A DNA stretch of 64,000 bases, taken from positions 1 through 64,000 of the forward strand of contig JAFSJE010000020.1 of the NCBI GenBank assembly GCA_017439425.1. The letters are read 5' to 3'. The notes under the pieces are model-generated. The model ran no database searches, was not told the DNA's origin, and saw only the letters and a program-made list of their open reading frames with translations. Source of the stretch: Oscillospiraceae bacterium (GTDB lineage: Bacteria; Bacillota; Clostridia; Oscillospirales; Oscillospiraceae). Position 1 is the first letter of the stretch. Every line of letters starts with the position of its first letter. A program made the translations under genes and the position numbers. Below are positions 49,715 to 58,444 of the stretch, one piece after another.

Positions 49715-50113
49715 TTAAATCGTCTTTTTTATCGTGAGAATGTTTTTGCCGTCCTCATAACGGTAGTCGATGGAGTCCATCGTCTTTTTGACGAGGAAAA
49801 TTCCGAGACCGCCGATCTCGCGCTCCTCAGCGGAAAGCGTAGTATCCGGATCGTCCTTCTTCGTGGGGTCGTAGGGCTTGCCGGAATCAGTAAAGGTCAG
49901 CGATACGACTCCGTCGGCAAAATCGAAAATGACTGTCGCGTCGCCGCCGTTTTCATAGGCGTAGAGCGCGATGTTTGAGAAAAGCTCGTCAATCGCGACA
50001 TCGATCTGCATCTGCGCCTTTATCGGGCAATCGACCTTTTCAAGCTCCTCATCGACAAACGCTGTTACAGCGCCGATATTTTCAGTTGTGGCTGCCAAAG
50101 TTATCTCAGACAT
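49715..50113 (-). CDS. Anti-sigma-factor-type serine kinase (RsbW/SpoIIAB-like HATPase)
   Basis: About 132 residues of the GHKL ATPase fold. The N box is DVAIDELFSNIALYAYEN, and the ATP lid motifs are FTDSGKPYDP and IGGLGIFLVKKTMD. In partner switching this kinase binds a sigma factor or other target and phosphorylates the STAS antagonist. The ATG at 50113 has AGGAGA upstream and overlaps the phosphatase gene by 8 bases. Target unknown: no sigma gene is in this operon. Confidence 0.88.
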   Translation of the reverse strand: MSEITLAATTENIGAVTAFVDEELEKVDCPIKAQMQIDVAIDELFSNIALYAYENGGDATVIFDFADGVVSLTFTDSGKPYDPTKKDDPDTTLSAEEREIGGLGIFLVKKTMDSIDYRYEDGKNILTIKKTI

Positions 50114-51659
50114 TTTCAGCTTCTCCTTTGCCTCTGAATTCAAGGCAGAGCATTGTCAAATCGTCAAACTGCGGCGCATCGCCGACAAATCGGTTTACTA
50201 CGGTATCAACACCCTCGAGAATTGCCTGCGGAGCCTCGTTCTCAACTGCCTTGAGCGCCTCAAGCATTCTGTCTGTGCCGAAAAGCTCGCTCTTTGCGTC
50301 CGTTGCCTCGGGAAGGCCGTCGGTATAGAGAAAAAGCTTGCTGCCGGGGCTGAGATTAAGCTCGTATTCTTTGTATTTCACGCCGCTAAGACCGCCGATT
50401 ACGAAGCCGTGCTTATCCTTAATAAGCTCAAAGCTGCCGTCAGGGTTTTTAAGAACGGGGTATTCATGCCCGGCGTTGGCGCAGGTCAGCACTCCTGTGG
50501 TGAGGTCGAGCGAGCCAAACCATACCGTTACGAACATCTCCTCGCGGTTATTCGAGCAGATGCGGTTGTTGGCGGATTCAAGAACCTCCTTCGGGCTCAT
50601 GCCGAGAAGCGCGTAATTCTGAATGAGGATCTTGCTCGCCATCATAAAGAGAGCTGCAGGAACGCCCTTTCCGCTGACGTCCGCCATGACGAGACCAAGG
50701 TGGTTATCGTCGATGAGGAAGAAGTCGTAGAAATCTCCGCCGACCTCCTTGGCGGGGTTCATCGAGGCGAAGATATCGAAATCGTCGCGCTCGGGGAAGG
50801 GCGGGAAGATGCTCGGAAGCATATGGAGCTGAATGCTAGCCGCCATATTGAGCTCGCTCTCGGTCGCCGCAAGAGTCTTGCCGCGTTCTGTGAACAGAAC
50901 GCCGTAGATGAGGACAACGGATACGAGCGTCGCCGCATACTGTGTGGAAATACCGAAGAACGCGCCAGTGAGAATCTGATTCAGAAGCGGGATGGTAATA
51001 AAGCTCGCGGCTATTGCCTTCTGCCTGCGCGGAGCCTTTGAGCCGACGAGGCAGATAATGATCGCAATAACGGTGATGAAAAGATAGATGAGCGAAAGGA
51101 GATACATCCCGCCGCGCATATAGTTTCCGGCCTCGTCAACGATGAAGTAAAGTGGATAGAAGAGGTTGACAAAGCAGGCAAGAAGCGCAGGAATAATCAG
51201 AATCTCCAGAGCTCTGCTGCACCATCTTGAAAATACGCTCTCAGTACCGAGGGTCATATCGACGTATTTCCAGAAGAGATAGATGATAACGATGCTGTTT
51301 GCGTAGTAAAGAACATTTACTATGATATTCAGAACTCTCAGCGTAGGGACGCCCTGAACGAGCCAGGACGCGGCGTCAAGATACAGCGCTATCGAGTTTG
51401 CGGCGAGAATCGAGACAAACATCTGAACGACAACGCCGGAGTTACGCTTATCGCGAAGTATGCTGAAGAGTATTACCGCGCATATTGCGATTCCGAGAGT
51501 GTCTGCGCCGCAGTTGAATACCCAGGTGCTCTCCATCCCGTCGAATCTTCTCAGAGCGCAGAAGAGCACTGCATTGACGAAGAGAACGACAGAGATTATA
51601 AAGCTTGCCGGAAGGGTATAGCGGTTTTCTCTCAGCCTCCGCTCGATTTTCTCGGCCAT
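50106..51659 (-). CDS. Membrane PP2C (SpoIIE/RsbU-type) serine phosphatase
   Basis: 517 residues. About seven or eight transmembrane helices (residues ~15-255) form the sensor part. The SpoIIE-type phosphatase domain follows, with metal motifs GGDFYDFFLID, LVMADVSGKGVPAALFM and FDDLTMLCLE. It would dephosphorylate the STAS protein encoded just upstream to release a sigma factor or other target. The ligand of the membrane part is unknown. Starts 1 base after the STAS stop. Confidence 0.92.
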   Translation of the reverse strand: MAEKIERRLRENRYTLPASFIISVVLFVNAVLFCALRRFDGMESTWVFNCGADTLGIAICAVILFSILRDKRNSGVVVQMFVSILAANSIALYLDAASWLVQGVPTLRVLNIIVNVLYYANSIVIIYLFWKYVDMTLGTESVFSRWCSRALEILIIPALLACFVNLFYPLYFIVDEAGNYMRGGMYLLSLIYLFITVIAIIICLVGSKAPRRQKAIAASFITIPLLNQILTGAFFGISTQYAATLVSVVLIYGVLFTERGKTLAATESELNMAASIQLHMLPSIFPPFPERDDFDIFASMNPAKEVGGDFYDFFLIDDNHLGLVMADVSGKGVPAALFMMASKILIQNYALLGMSPKEVLESANNRICSNNREEMFVTVWFGSLDLTTGVLTCANAGHEYPVLKNPDGSFELIKDKHGFVIGGLSGVKYKEYELNLSPGSKLFLYTDGLPEATDAKSELFGTDRMLEALKAVENEAPQAILEGVDTVVNRFVGDAPQFDDLTMLCLEFRGKGEAENV

Positions 51660-51660
51660 T

Positions 51661-51957
51661 TTACTTTATATTGAGAATATCGGAGAAGCCGGTGACCTCG
51701 AATACTTCCTTGACGATCTCGTTTACGTTTGTTACGGTCATCTCGCCCTGCTTCGTCATTGTCTTGTGAGCGCCGAGAAGAACGCGAAGTCCGGCGGAGG
51801 AGATGTACTCAAGCTTGGAGAAATCGAAAACGAGAGAGGTGAGGCCGGGGAGTTCTGCCTTGAGTTCCTCCTCAAGCTTCGGGGATGTGGTGGTATCGAG
51901 TCTGCCTTCGAGAGCAACGGTAAGGGCGGTGCCGTTCTTTTCCTTGTTGATAGTCAT
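51661..51957 (-). CDS. STAS-domain anti-sigma factor antagonist
   Basis: 98 residues of the SpoIIAA/RsbV type. VALEGRLDTTTSPKLEEEL opens the fold. FDFSKLEYISSAGLRVLLGA holds the serine pair, one of which is phosphorylated by the kinase. It is the switch molecule of the operon. AGGAGG lies upstream of the ATG. Confidence 0.93.
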   Translation of the reverse strand: MTINKEKNGTALTVALEGRLDTTTSPKLEEELKAELPGLTSLVFDFSKLEYISSAGLRVLLGAHKTMTKQGEMTVTNVNEIVKEVFEVTGFSDILNIK

Positions 51958-51985
51958 GATATTTTACCTCCTAAAATCAGTTAAA

Positions 51986-52591
51986 TTACTTTTTGTAGAT
52001 TATCATTTCAACAGCGGAGCCGTTGATAAAGATCTTTACCTCGTCTGCGAGGGCAGTTACTATGGACTGCTCGAGATTGTCGGACTCCTTCTTGTCGGAG
52101 CCATCGTTTTCGCTGTAGGACTCCATATATTTTCTGAGCGACCAGCTTGTCATGGCGTTTGTCATGGAAACAGCCATCGGATCCTCCAGATGATCGTACA
52201 TAAGCCCGTCAGCGTAGAACTCGGGAAGGGGAGATCCATCGGCGTCGAGCATACGCTCAAAAACGTCCTTAAGCTTGCCGAGAATACCGGTTGCGGCGGA
52301 GTTTTTGCCGGAAGTGGAGCTCTCAAGGAGCTTTTTGCGCTTCTCGGAGTTCATCATCGTCATGGTCTTGAGGTGCAGCTCGAACTGTCCGTTCGTGTCC
52401 TCAATCCAGAACAGAGCCTCCTTCTCGCCGGTGAGGGAGCGCATAAGGCCCATCATCTCCTCACTGAGAAGACGAAGATGCAGGCAATCCTTGGGATCAA
52501 GCTTCTTATATGCTGAGACGGATTCCGCCTCTCGAAGCGCCTCTTCCATGCCCTTGCCGCTTGAATTGACGACAATTACATCAGATTTCAT
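51986..52591 (-). CDS. Degenerate HATPase-like protein, first gene of the partner-switch operon
   Basis: 201 residues. The segment LHLRLLSEEMMGLMRSLTGE looks like the N box of a GHKL ATPase (EE-M instead of DEx-N), and WIEDTNGQFELHLKT like the next strands, but the G-box loops are missing. It therefore probably does not bind ATP normally. The C-terminal part (IVTALADEVKIFINGSAVEM) returns to the beta sheet. It may be a dead kinase that modulates the switch. Not recognised as a named family. AAGGAG lies 7 bases before the ATG. Confidence 0.65.
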   Translation of the reverse strand: MKSDVIVVNSSGKGMEEALREAESVSAYKKLDPKDCLHLRLLSEEMMGLMRSLTGEKEALFWIEDTNGQFELHLKTMTMMNSEKRKKLLESSTSGKNSAATGILGKLKDVFERMLDADGSPLPEFYADGLMYDHLEDPMAVSMTNAMTSWSLRKYMESYSENDGSDKKESDNLEQSIVTALADEVKIFINGSAVEMIIYKK

Positions 52592-52627
52592 TATTTTACT
52601 CCTTTTTGTGTATTACGTTACTTAGAT

Positions 52628-52656
52628 ATCATAGACGAAAATGTGTAATAAGTCAA
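52628..52656 (-). promoter_or_regulatory. Promoter of the partner-switch operon
   Basis: On the minus strand TTGACT (52656-52651), 17 bases, TATGAT (52633-52628), 37 bases before the first ATG. The remainder of the gap to 52895 is AT-rich and holds no gene I could support. Confidence 0.65.
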
Positions 52657-52895
52657 TAAATTTAAGTCTAAAAATAAATTCATATATTTGCTTTAGTGCT
52701 TTAGCGAGGCAAGATGCAGAAAAACCTGTGTTTTCGAAAAAGTGCGTAATAATTGAATAAATCGCTTTATTTATATGAAAATCAGCTTAAATCTTATTGT
52801 ATTGGGAGTCAGAGCGGCAAAAAAAAACTGTTGCGCCGGAGCTTCTCTATTTTTATACTCACTGAGCCTGAAATATTTCGCAAAGGGGAATAGAG

Positions 52896-53123
52896 ATGGA
52901 AATTGAAGTGATAGACGAGAGCGGAAATTACCTCGCGCTCAGCTATGAGGTTACGGAGGAGCGAGGCTTCTACGGCGCAAGCGTAACTCTGAACAATGCT
53001 GAGCATGCCGGCGCGACGTTTCTTACTGACAGGCGCGAAGCGCAGATGCTTTGCGATATGCTCTGCCGCAGTGCTGTAACTCCCGCGGCATTTTTTGACG
53101 TAATTCGGGATTACATAACCTGA
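52896..53123 (+). CDS. Small DUF6514-like protein
   Basis: 75 residues, soluble, with one predicted beta sheet and a C-terminal helix (REAQMLCDMLCRSAVTPAAF). It resembles short clostridial proteins of the DUF6514 type, from memory only. Function unknown. The AAGGGG ribosome site at 7 bases supports translation. A separate promoter follows, so it is probably not part of the two-component operon. Confidence 0.65.
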   Translation: MEIEVIDESGNYLALSYEVTEERGFYGASVTLNNAEHAGATFLTDRREAQMLCDMLCRSAVTPAAFFDVIRDYIT

Positions 53124-53152
53124 TTGATTTTTCGCTCTGATTGTGATAGTAT
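53124..53152 (+). promoter_or_regulatory. Promoter of the LytTR two-component operon
   Basis: TTGATT (53124-53129), 17 bases, TAGTAT (53147-53152), about 33 bases before the response regulator. Confidence 0.55.
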
Positions 53153-53184
53153 GAAATAACTATATTATACGGAAGGAAATATCG

Positions 53185-53895
53185 ATGATCAGAGCGGCAA
53201 TAGTCGAGGACGACGCTTCCTGCGCTGAAAACTTAAAAGCACAAATCTCCCGCTTCTCCGGTGAGCATGGGACTGACATAACCGCCGAGGTTTTCGGCGG
53301 AGGCTTTGACTTTCTCTCAGGGCCTGACAGCTTTGATATAGTATTTCTTGATATCTCGCTTCCGGGCATGAACGGTATGGAAATCGCAAGACAGCTTCGG
53401 CGCCGTGACCCAGAGGTCATAATAATTTTCGTGACCCAGCTTGCGCAGTTTGCGCGCGACGGCTACGAGGTCGGAGCGCTGGATTATCTTATCAAGCCCG
53501 TCAGTTATCAGCTTTTTGATATTAAGTTTTCGACTGCAGTGCGGCTTGTTAAAGAGAAGGAAGCCTCGTATATGATTGCCGTAAAGGACGGGCTTGTGCG
53601 CGTTGCGGTCACGGATATCTATTACGTCGAGAGTCAGAAGCACTATATGGTCTTTCACACGGTTAGCGGCGATTACACCACGAGGGTCACGATGAAAACC
53701 GTTGAGGAATACCTCTCTGAGCACCATTTTATCCGCCCGAACAACTCTTTTCTGGTAAATCTGCGCTGGGTCGACGCGGTGAACGGCTCCTCCGTCAACG
53801 TTCATGGGGTTGATGTCTCGATTTCGCGCTCGTGCAAAACGCCTTTTATGGAGGCGCTCACCCGATATCTCGGAGGGAGGGTCATCCGTGATTGA
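53185..53895 (+). CDS. LytTR-family response regulator
   Basis: 236 residues. The receiver domain (~1-120) has the acidic pair VEDD, the phospho-accepting aspartate in IVFLDISLPGMNG near residue 55 and the lysine in YLIKPVS. A LytTR DNA-binding domain (~140-235) follows (IYYVESQKHYMVFHT, HHFIRPNNSFLVNLRWVDAV). Such regulators bind two direct repeats 21 bp apart, and a pair of that kind lies at 55213-55244. The stop overlaps the kinase start by 8 bases. Confidence 0.93.
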   Translation: MIRAAIVEDDASCAENLKAQISRFSGEHGTDITAEVFGGGFDFLSGPDSFDIVFLDISLPGMNGMEIARQLRRRDPEVIIIFVTQLAQFARDGYEVGALDYLIKPVSYQLFDIKFSTAVRLVKEKEASYMIAVKDGLVRVAVTDIYYVESQKHYMVFHTVSGDYTTRVTMKTVEEYLSEHHFIRPNNSFLVNLRWVDAVNGSSVNVHGVDVSISRSCKTPFMEALTRYLGGRVIRD

Positions 53896-55135
53896 ATACT
53901 TAGCCGACGCCTTCAGACTTAACTTCACTATTCAGCTTTTAGCTGTCGAGCTTCTGCTTATGTGGACAGCCCCGAAGAGAACGCGATTTCCGCTCAGGCT
54001 TTTGCTTGGCGGAGCGGCGTACATAGCTTTCAGCCTGCTTTTTCCCGATCCGCTCGGCATACCCATCGTAGGCAGCTCGGTAATAAGACTCGCTGCGCTC
54101 GGACTGATGCTTTTTCTGTTTGACGCGAGCTGGAGGCAGATCCTTTTCGTCTGTGTTTCCGCGGATATTCTTCAGAACATAAGCCTTAACATAAGTCTTA
54201 TGCTGCGCTATCAGTTCGATTTCAGTCCGCTTGTGATCGTTCTGACGTATATCGTTTCTATCACGCTCATCTGCCTTGTATGGATTATTGTCAGAAAATC
54301 ACTTGTCAGGAGCTTTGACTGGAACGAACGCGACAACGGCATCACCAAGCTCGCTATCAGCATCGCCTGCGTAATGACGCACTTTTCCGCGGAGTCCGCG
54401 CTCTATGCCATCGGACTTGATAAAAACCCGATATCGAGGTTCAGCCTTGCGCTGACGGGTATCTTCATCATCGCGATTCAATATCTGCTCCAGAGTGTGG
54501 AGGAAATGAACAGCGAGCGCAAGCTTATGATGGCGATTATAGAAAACGAGCGCGAGAGATACAATATCTCAAGGTCAAATCTTGAGGTTATCAACATGAA
54601 GTATCACGATATGAAGCACCAGCTCTCTGCGCTGAGAAGCGCGGGGGAGCGCGAGCGCGCCGCCGCCGTGGAGGAGCTTGAAAACGCCATCGAGAGCTAC
54701 GATACTGTCGCCCGCACCGGCAACGAGCCGCTCGATACGATTATCACGGAGAAGCTCCCGCACTGCCGCGCGAACGGAATCACATTTAATTATATGGTCG
54801 ACGCCGAAAGACTCAGGAACATAGCCTCGCTCGATATTTACAGTCTCTTCGGCAACGCAATCGACAACGCGATCGAGGCGGTTTCCATCCTTCCGGAGGG
54901 GGAGAGAAGCATTCTTCTCCGAGTTCTCGGAAGGGGAAACATGACCGTTATCCACATAGAAAACACCTGCGCCGGACAGCCAAGAATAGTCGGCGGCATT
55001 CCCGTCTCAGAAAAGGGCGAGGGACATGGCTACGGCACCGTCAGCATACGCAGCATAGCGAAAAAGTACGGCGGAACGGTGACATTTTCGGCTGAGAACG
55101 GAAAATTCTCGCTGGATATGCTCCTTGCGGGCTGA
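53888..55135 (+). CDS. AgrC/ComD-type sensor histidine kinase
   Basis: About 415 residues. Six or seven transmembrane helices (~10-215) are followed by a coiled segment. The phospho-accepting histidine lies in KYHDMKHQLSAL. A GHKL ATPase domain follows, with LFGNAIDNAIEAV and GHGYGTVSIRSIAKKYGG. This class usually senses peptides or small signals, but no AgrD-like peptide or AgrB gene is nearby. The GTG at 53888 follows GGAGGGAGG and overlaps the regulator gene. Confidence 0.92.
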   Translation: MIEYLADAFRLNFTIQLLAVELLLMWTAPKRTRFPLRLLLGGAAYIAFSLLFPDPLGIPIVGSSVIRLAALGLMLFLFDASWRQILFVCVSADILQNISLNISLMLRYQFDFSPLVIVLTYIVSITLICLVWIIVRKSLVRSFDWNERDNGITKLAISIACVMTHFSAESALYAIGLDKNPISRFSLALTGIFIIAIQYLLQSVEEMNSERKLMMAIIENERERYNISRSNLEVINMKYHDMKHQLSALRSAGERERAAAVEELENAIESYDTVARTGNEPLDTIITEKLPHCRANGITFNYMVDAERLRNIASLDIYSLFGNAIDNAIEAVSILPEGERSILLRVLGRGNMTVIHIENTCAGQPRIVGGIPVSEKGEGHGYGTVSIRSIAKKYGGTVTFSAENGKFSLDMLLAG

Positions 55136-55156
55136 GAAAATCGTCAATATTTATGA

Positions 55157-55182
55157 CCCGAGAGCTATTCTCGGGCCATTTT
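55157..55182 (+). terminator. Terminator of the two-component operon
   Basis: CCCGAGA (55157-55163), loop GCTAT, TCTCGGG (55169-55175), then CCATTTTTATTT. Confidence 0.75.
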
Positions 55183-55212
55183 TATTTAATCTGCACAAAA
55201 GAGAATGTCAGT

Positions 55213-55273
55213 TATGCCAAAATAAGCGCCATCTATGCCAAAATTTTTTATTTGCGCGGTCACAAGCTATAAT
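55213..55273 (+). promoter_or_regulatory. LytTR-type direct repeats and promoter of the GH3 operon
   Basis: TATGCCAAAAT occurs at 55213-55223 and again at 55234-55244, a spacing of exactly 21 bp (two helical turns), as in sites for AgrA, ComE and other LytTR regulators. The second copy abuts a poor -35 (TTTTTA, 55245-55250), 17 bases before TATAAT (55268-55273). A weak -35 with adjacent repeats suggests an activated promoter, with the adjacent response regulator as the likely activator. Confidence 0.7.
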
Positions 55274-55328
55274 TGAGCTAACTTGGAGAATAGAGGAACT
55301 TCAAGCAATATATTTACGGAGGTATGAA

Positions 55329-58300
55329 ATGAAAAGCAGAAAATTAGGCTTAAAGCGCGGCCTTGCGGCTCTTCTTGCTTCTATCTTTGTGCTGCTCCTT
55401 TTCGGCACTGCGATAGCGGAAGCGAACGCGGGCAAGATCAATTCCTTCCTCGGAACCTCGAGCTATAAGATCGAGAAGACTGGTGAGTCTGCCGGCGATG
55501 GAATTTATTTTGAGTCTGAATTCAAGACTCTGAAAGAGGTCATCGACGCTAAAGAGGCTCTCGCCCGCGAGATCAGCGACGAGGGTACCGTTCTCTTCAA
55601 GAACAACGGCGCTCTTCCTCTTTCAAAGACCGGCGACAAGGTCACCTTCTGGGGCCTTAACGTCATCGCTCCGACCTTCGGCGGACTTATCGGCTCCACC
55701 ACTTCCGTCAACTATGAGGCTGGTCAGCAGACCATCACCCTCGTTGACGCTATGAAAGAGCTTGGCTTCTCTGTAAACGAGGAGATGCTCGCTCTCTACA
55801 ACTCCGACGCTGCAAAGCCCTTCTACAGAAAGGCTGCTTTCTTCGGTCAGGAGGTTCCCGGCCACAGCCTTATTCCTGTATTCTGGCCCATGTTTGAAAC
55901 TGCCGACAGCTACATAATCGGCGAGCTTCCTTCTAATCTCTACACCGACGCGGCACTGAACGCTGCAAAGGACACCACGGCTATCGTATTCCTTTCCCGC
56001 GACAGCTCTGAGGCTTCCGACTATGCAGTCAGCACAATGAAGGATCCTAACGGAGATAACTTTGAGCGCCCGATGGGCCTTTCCGATTACGAGAAGGCTA
56101 TGATCGATCTTGCCAAGGCTAACTCCAACGGCAAGGTCATCGTTGTTATCAATGCTGACGTAACCATGGAGCTTGAGGATCTCAAGCAGGACGAAGGCAT
56201 TTCCGCTATCGTATGGGCAGGTCTTCCCGGAGCTTACGGCTTCCGCGGTGTTGCTGATGTTCTTGCCGGCGACGTTAACCCCTCCGGTCACATCTCCGAT
56301 ACCTACGCTGTTGACTCCACCTCTGCTCCTGCTATGCAGAACTTCGGACTTTTCTTCTACACTAATGAAGATATTGATCCGGGTAATGACAAGGGCAACT
56401 GGTACATAGTAGAGTCCGAGGGCATTTATGTCGGCTATAAGTACTATGAGACCCGCTATGAGGACGCAGTTCTCGGTCAGGGCAACGCCACTACCGGTGC
56501 TGGCGCTACCGGCGGTCGTGCTTATTGGAACTATGCCGAGGAAGTAACCTATCCGTTCGGCTATGGCCTTTCCTACACCACTTTCGATCAGGAATTCCAG
56601 TCTGTTGACTTCAACATCGGCGGCGAGAGCAAGGCTGTTGTTAAGGTCACCAACACCGGTTCTGTTGCCGGTAAGGATGTTGTTCAGCTCTATGTTCAGT
56701 CCCCGTACACCGCAGGCGGACTTGAGAAGAGCGCTATCCAGCTCGTTGGCTTCGCCAAGACCGGCATCCTTCAGCCCGGTGCATCTGAGACCGTTACCGT
56801 CGAGTTTGACGCTAAGTATGTTGCTTCCTATGATGAGAACGCTGTTAAGGCTGACGGCACTGTCGGCGCATGGGTTCTCGATGCTGGTGATTACTACTTT
56901 GCAATCGGCAACGGCGCTCATGAGGCAATTAACAACGTCATCGCTCTTAAGCAGGGCAACGCTGATTTCCTTGAGAAGACTGCCGATACTGACGTCATCG
57001 ATATGAACCGCGCAAAGAAGGTTTCTGTTGCCAATAAGGACATTGAGACCTATTCCGTCGGCGTTCAGAACGAGCTTCAGGACGGCGATCTTAATAAGCT
57101 TCTTCCCGGCACTGCTGAGTACTTCACCCGTGCTGACTGGTCTAAGGGCTGGCATGGCACTTGGGGCGTGACTGCCAACGACGCTATGCTCAAGAACCTT
57201 CACAATCAGGTTTATGAGCTCACCGAAAATGGTGAAGGCGTCACCTGGGGCGCAAGCAACGGCCTCCGCCTCATCGATCTCGTTCAGTTTGACGAGAACG
57301 GCAACTATCAGGGCGCTGTCGCTCTTGATGATCCTCTCTGGGATATGCTCCTTGAAAACGTAACTCTTGAAGAGGCAGTAAACTTCATGGAGAGAGCCGG
57401 AGATAACTTCGACCCGATCAACTCCATCGGTCTCCACGCCGTTACCGCATATGACGGTCCTGTCGGCTTCGTATCCGACCAGGTTCCCGGCTACACTGTA
57501 AACTGGTCCGAGAGCGAGAAGAATGAGCCCACTTATGTCGGACCTAATGATGAGTATGCTATGTGGCAGATGCCGACATTCCCGACTGAGCCTGTTGTTG
57601 CTGCAACCTTCAACGTAGAGCTTGTTGAGCGTGAAGGCGAGCTTATGGGCGAGGACAGCCTTTGGTCCAACGCCTGCTCCATCTTTGGACCGGGCCTTAA
57701 TAACCACAGAGCAACCTACAACTCCCGTAACCATGAGTATTATTCTGAGGACTCCATGCTCACCAACATCCTCGGCGTTGCAGTCTGCAAGGGCGGCAAG
57801 TCCAAGGGCCTTATGATGGAGCCGAAGCACTTCGCGCTTAACCATCAGGAGGCTAACCGTTCCGGTACCTCTACCTTCATCACCGAGCAGGGCGCTCGTG
57901 AAAACGAGCTCCGTGGCTTCCAGGGATGCCTTGAGGGCAACTATGCTCAGGGCGTTATGACCGCATTCAACCGCCTCGGCACCGTTTATGCCGGCGCTCA
58001 CAGAGGACTTCTCACCGAGATCCTCCGTAACGAGTGGGGATACACCGGTTATGTCATCACCGACATGATCAACGGACCCGAGTACATGAACTGGCGCGAT
58101 GTCACCCTCGCGGGCGGCGGCGGATGCCTCACCTCCACGGCTTATGAGTCCTCCATCATTGGCTCTGCAACGAGCGCTGAGAATCTTAAGAAGATCCAGA
58201 AGGATACCGCATTCCAGCAGGAGCTAAAGCAGATGCTTAAGTACGACCTCTACACCTTTGCTAATTCCAACACCATGAACGGCATCACGAGCGATACCCG

Positions 58301-58427
58301 TATCGTCCGCACCTTCCCGTGGTGGGAGATCACTGTTATCGCCGCTGACGTAGTATTCGGCGTCGCAACCGTCGCCCTCTGCGCACTGTATGTCGTTGAC
58401 CTCTGCAAAAAGCAGAAGGAAAACTGA
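55329..58427 (+). CDS. Membrane-anchored GH3 glycoside hydrolase with permuted domains
   Basis: 1032 residues; likely beta-glucosidase or related exo-glycosidase. An N-terminal signal or anchor (~8-32) and a C-terminal helix (~1000-1025) place it at the cell surface. The domains are in reversed order: the GH3 C-terminal sandwich first (EGTVLFKNNGALPLS, ~85-400), then fibronectin-like (FGYGLSYTTFD, ~410-640), and last the GH3 barrel (~675-990) with KHFALNHQEANR and the nucleophile Asp912 in GYVITDMING. Reversed GH3 order is known in Ruminococcus and Butyrivibrio enzymes. Codon use (many GCT, CTT, GGC) suggests high expression. GGAGG lies 5 bases before the ATG. Confidence 0.92.
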   Translation: MKSRKLGLKRGLAALLASIFVLLLFGTAIAEANAGKINSFLGTSSYKIEKTGESAGDGIYFESEFKTLKEVIDAKEALAREISDEGTVLFKNNGALPLSKTGDKVTFWGLNVIAPTFGGLIGSTTSVNYEAGQQTITLVDAMKELGFSVNEEMLALYNSDAAKPFYRKAAFFGQEVPGHSLIPVFWPMFETADSYIIGELPSNLYTDAALNAAKDTTAIVFLSRDSSEASDYAVSTMKDPNGDNFERPMGLSDYEKAMIDLAKANSNGKVIVVINADVTMELEDLKQDEGISAIVWAGLPGAYGFRGVADVLAGDVNPSGHISDTYAVDSTSAPAMQNFGLFFYTNEDIDPGNDKGNWYIVESEGIYVGYKYYETRYEDAVLGQGNATTGAGATGGRAYWNYAEEVTYPFGYGLSYTTFDQEFQSVDFNIGGESKAVVKVTNTGSVAGKDVVQLYVQSPYTAGGLEKSAIQLVGFAKTGILQPGASETVTVEFDAKYVASYDENAVKADGTVGAWVLDAGDYYFAIGNGAHEAINNVIALKQGNADFLEKTADTDVIDMNRAKKVSVANKDIETYSVGVQNELQDGDLNKLLPGTAEYFTRADWSKGWHGTWGVTANDAMLKNLHNQVYELTENGEGVTWGASNGLRLIDLVQFDENGNYQGAVALDDPLWDMLLENVTLEEAVNFMERAGDNFDPINSIGLHAVTAYDGPVGFVSDQVPGYTVNWSESEKNEPTYVGPNDEYAMWQMPTFPTEPVVAATFNVELVEREGELMGEDSLWSNACSIFGPGLNNHRATYNSRNHEYYSEDSMLTNILGVAVCKGGKSKGLMMEPKHFALNHQEANRSGTSTFITEQGARENELRGFQGCLEGNYAQGVMTAFNRLGTVYAGAHRGLLTEILRNEWGYTGYVITDMINGPEYMNWRDVTLAGGGGCLTSTAYESSIIGSATSAENLKKIQKDTAFQQELKQMLKYDLYTFANSNTMNGITSDTRIVRTFPWWEITVIAADVVFGVATVALCALYVVDLCKKQKEN

Positions 58428-58444
58428 GAAGGAGGGAATGAATA

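Noticed and set aside
55623-58001. 792-residue open frame on the minus strand
   Set aside because: It lies wholly antisense to the GH3 gene, has no ribosome site or family motif, and is explained by the strong codon bias of that gene.
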